Source of the DNA: Candidatus Hydrothermota bacterium | Lineage (GTDB): Bacteria > Hydrothermota > Hydrothermia > B15-G9 | DNA length: 6,272 nucleotides | Direction: 5' to 3' | NCBI GenBank assembly: GCA_003645975.1 | Contig: QNDP01000093.1 | Location: 1-6,272 of the forward strand | In this document: piece by piece, positions 6,210 through 6,272 of the stretch | Position numbering within the stretch: position 1 is the stretch's first letter | Layout: each line of letters begins with the position of its first letter | Notes under the pieces: model-generated | The model's input: the letters and a program-made list of their open reading frames with translations, nothing else | Databases searched by the model: none | What the model was told of the DNA's origin: nothing | Position numbers and translations under genes: made by a program

Positions 6210-6272
6210 ATGAAAGACGAACTTTTAAAGGTCTTCGAGGATGCGCTCAGGCTAAAGCGAACTGTGCGTTCA
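6210..6272 (+). CDS. N-terminal 21 codons of a third operon gene, possibly HD-domain hydrolase
   Basis: The frame opens with ATG at 6210-6212, two bases after the aminopeptidase stop, and continues to the window edge. A GAGGTGA overlapping that stop (6201-6207) supplies the ribosome binding site, so translation is likely coupled. The visible residues, MKDELLKVFEDALRLKRTVRS, form an amphipathic helix ending in 'LKRTVRS'. This resembles the start of HDDC2/YfbR-type HD-domain phosphohydrolases, where an 'LKRTPRxGW' block follows the first helix. With only 21 residues this naming is tentative; the existence of the gene is better supported than its function. Confidence 0.5.
   Translation, partial: MKDELLKVFEDALRLKRTVRS

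Overview
The window looks like part of a Gram-negative genome from an uncultured lineage near the FCB superphylum (WOR-3, Cloacimonadota or similar). The reasons are an exported M1 peptidase ending in a FlgD-like/T9SS type A sorting-like domain, and beside it an outer-membrane beta-barrel protein of a kind I associate with those phyla. Taxonomy is inference; no rRNA or other marker is present.

Layout. (1) Positions 1-225, minus strand: N-terminal 75 residues of a family 2 glycosyltransferase that runs off the left edge. (2) Positions 302-2241, minus strand: a three-gene unit behind a good sigma70-type promoter (2266-2294). In transcription order these are a one-blade WD40 fragment, a small soluble protein of about 107 residues, and a 452-residue protein with a C-terminal two-helix membrane hairpin. 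The last two overlap by 4 bp. Their size, order and conserved blocks resemble the small associated protein and the membrane-anchored protein of CATRA (caspase and TPR repeat-associated) conflict systems. The WD40 piece resembles the start of WD40-caspase proteins. If this is right, the cassette is a divergent immunity-like system whose protease/sensor has been lost or truncated. This is the main point of interest. (3) Positions 2242-3016: a 775-bp divergent intergenic region with no convincing gene, holding a stem-loop and a CCCTCTCCC/GGGAGAGGG-type dispersed-repeat relic. (4) Positions 3017-6272, plus strand: a tight operon of an outer-membrane beta-barrel protein, a secreted M1 zinc aminopeptidase (17-bp gap), and the first 21 codons of a third gene (2-bp gap) that looks like an HD-domain hydrolase.

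How the parts may work together. The plus-strand operon suggests envelope or extracellular peptide processing: an exported aminopeptidase made with an outer-membrane protein that could act as pore, anchor or partner. The minus-strand cassette appears functionally separate. In CATRA-type systems a sensor/protease is thought to trigger a membrane-associated effector; here only the small partner and the membrane protein look intact.
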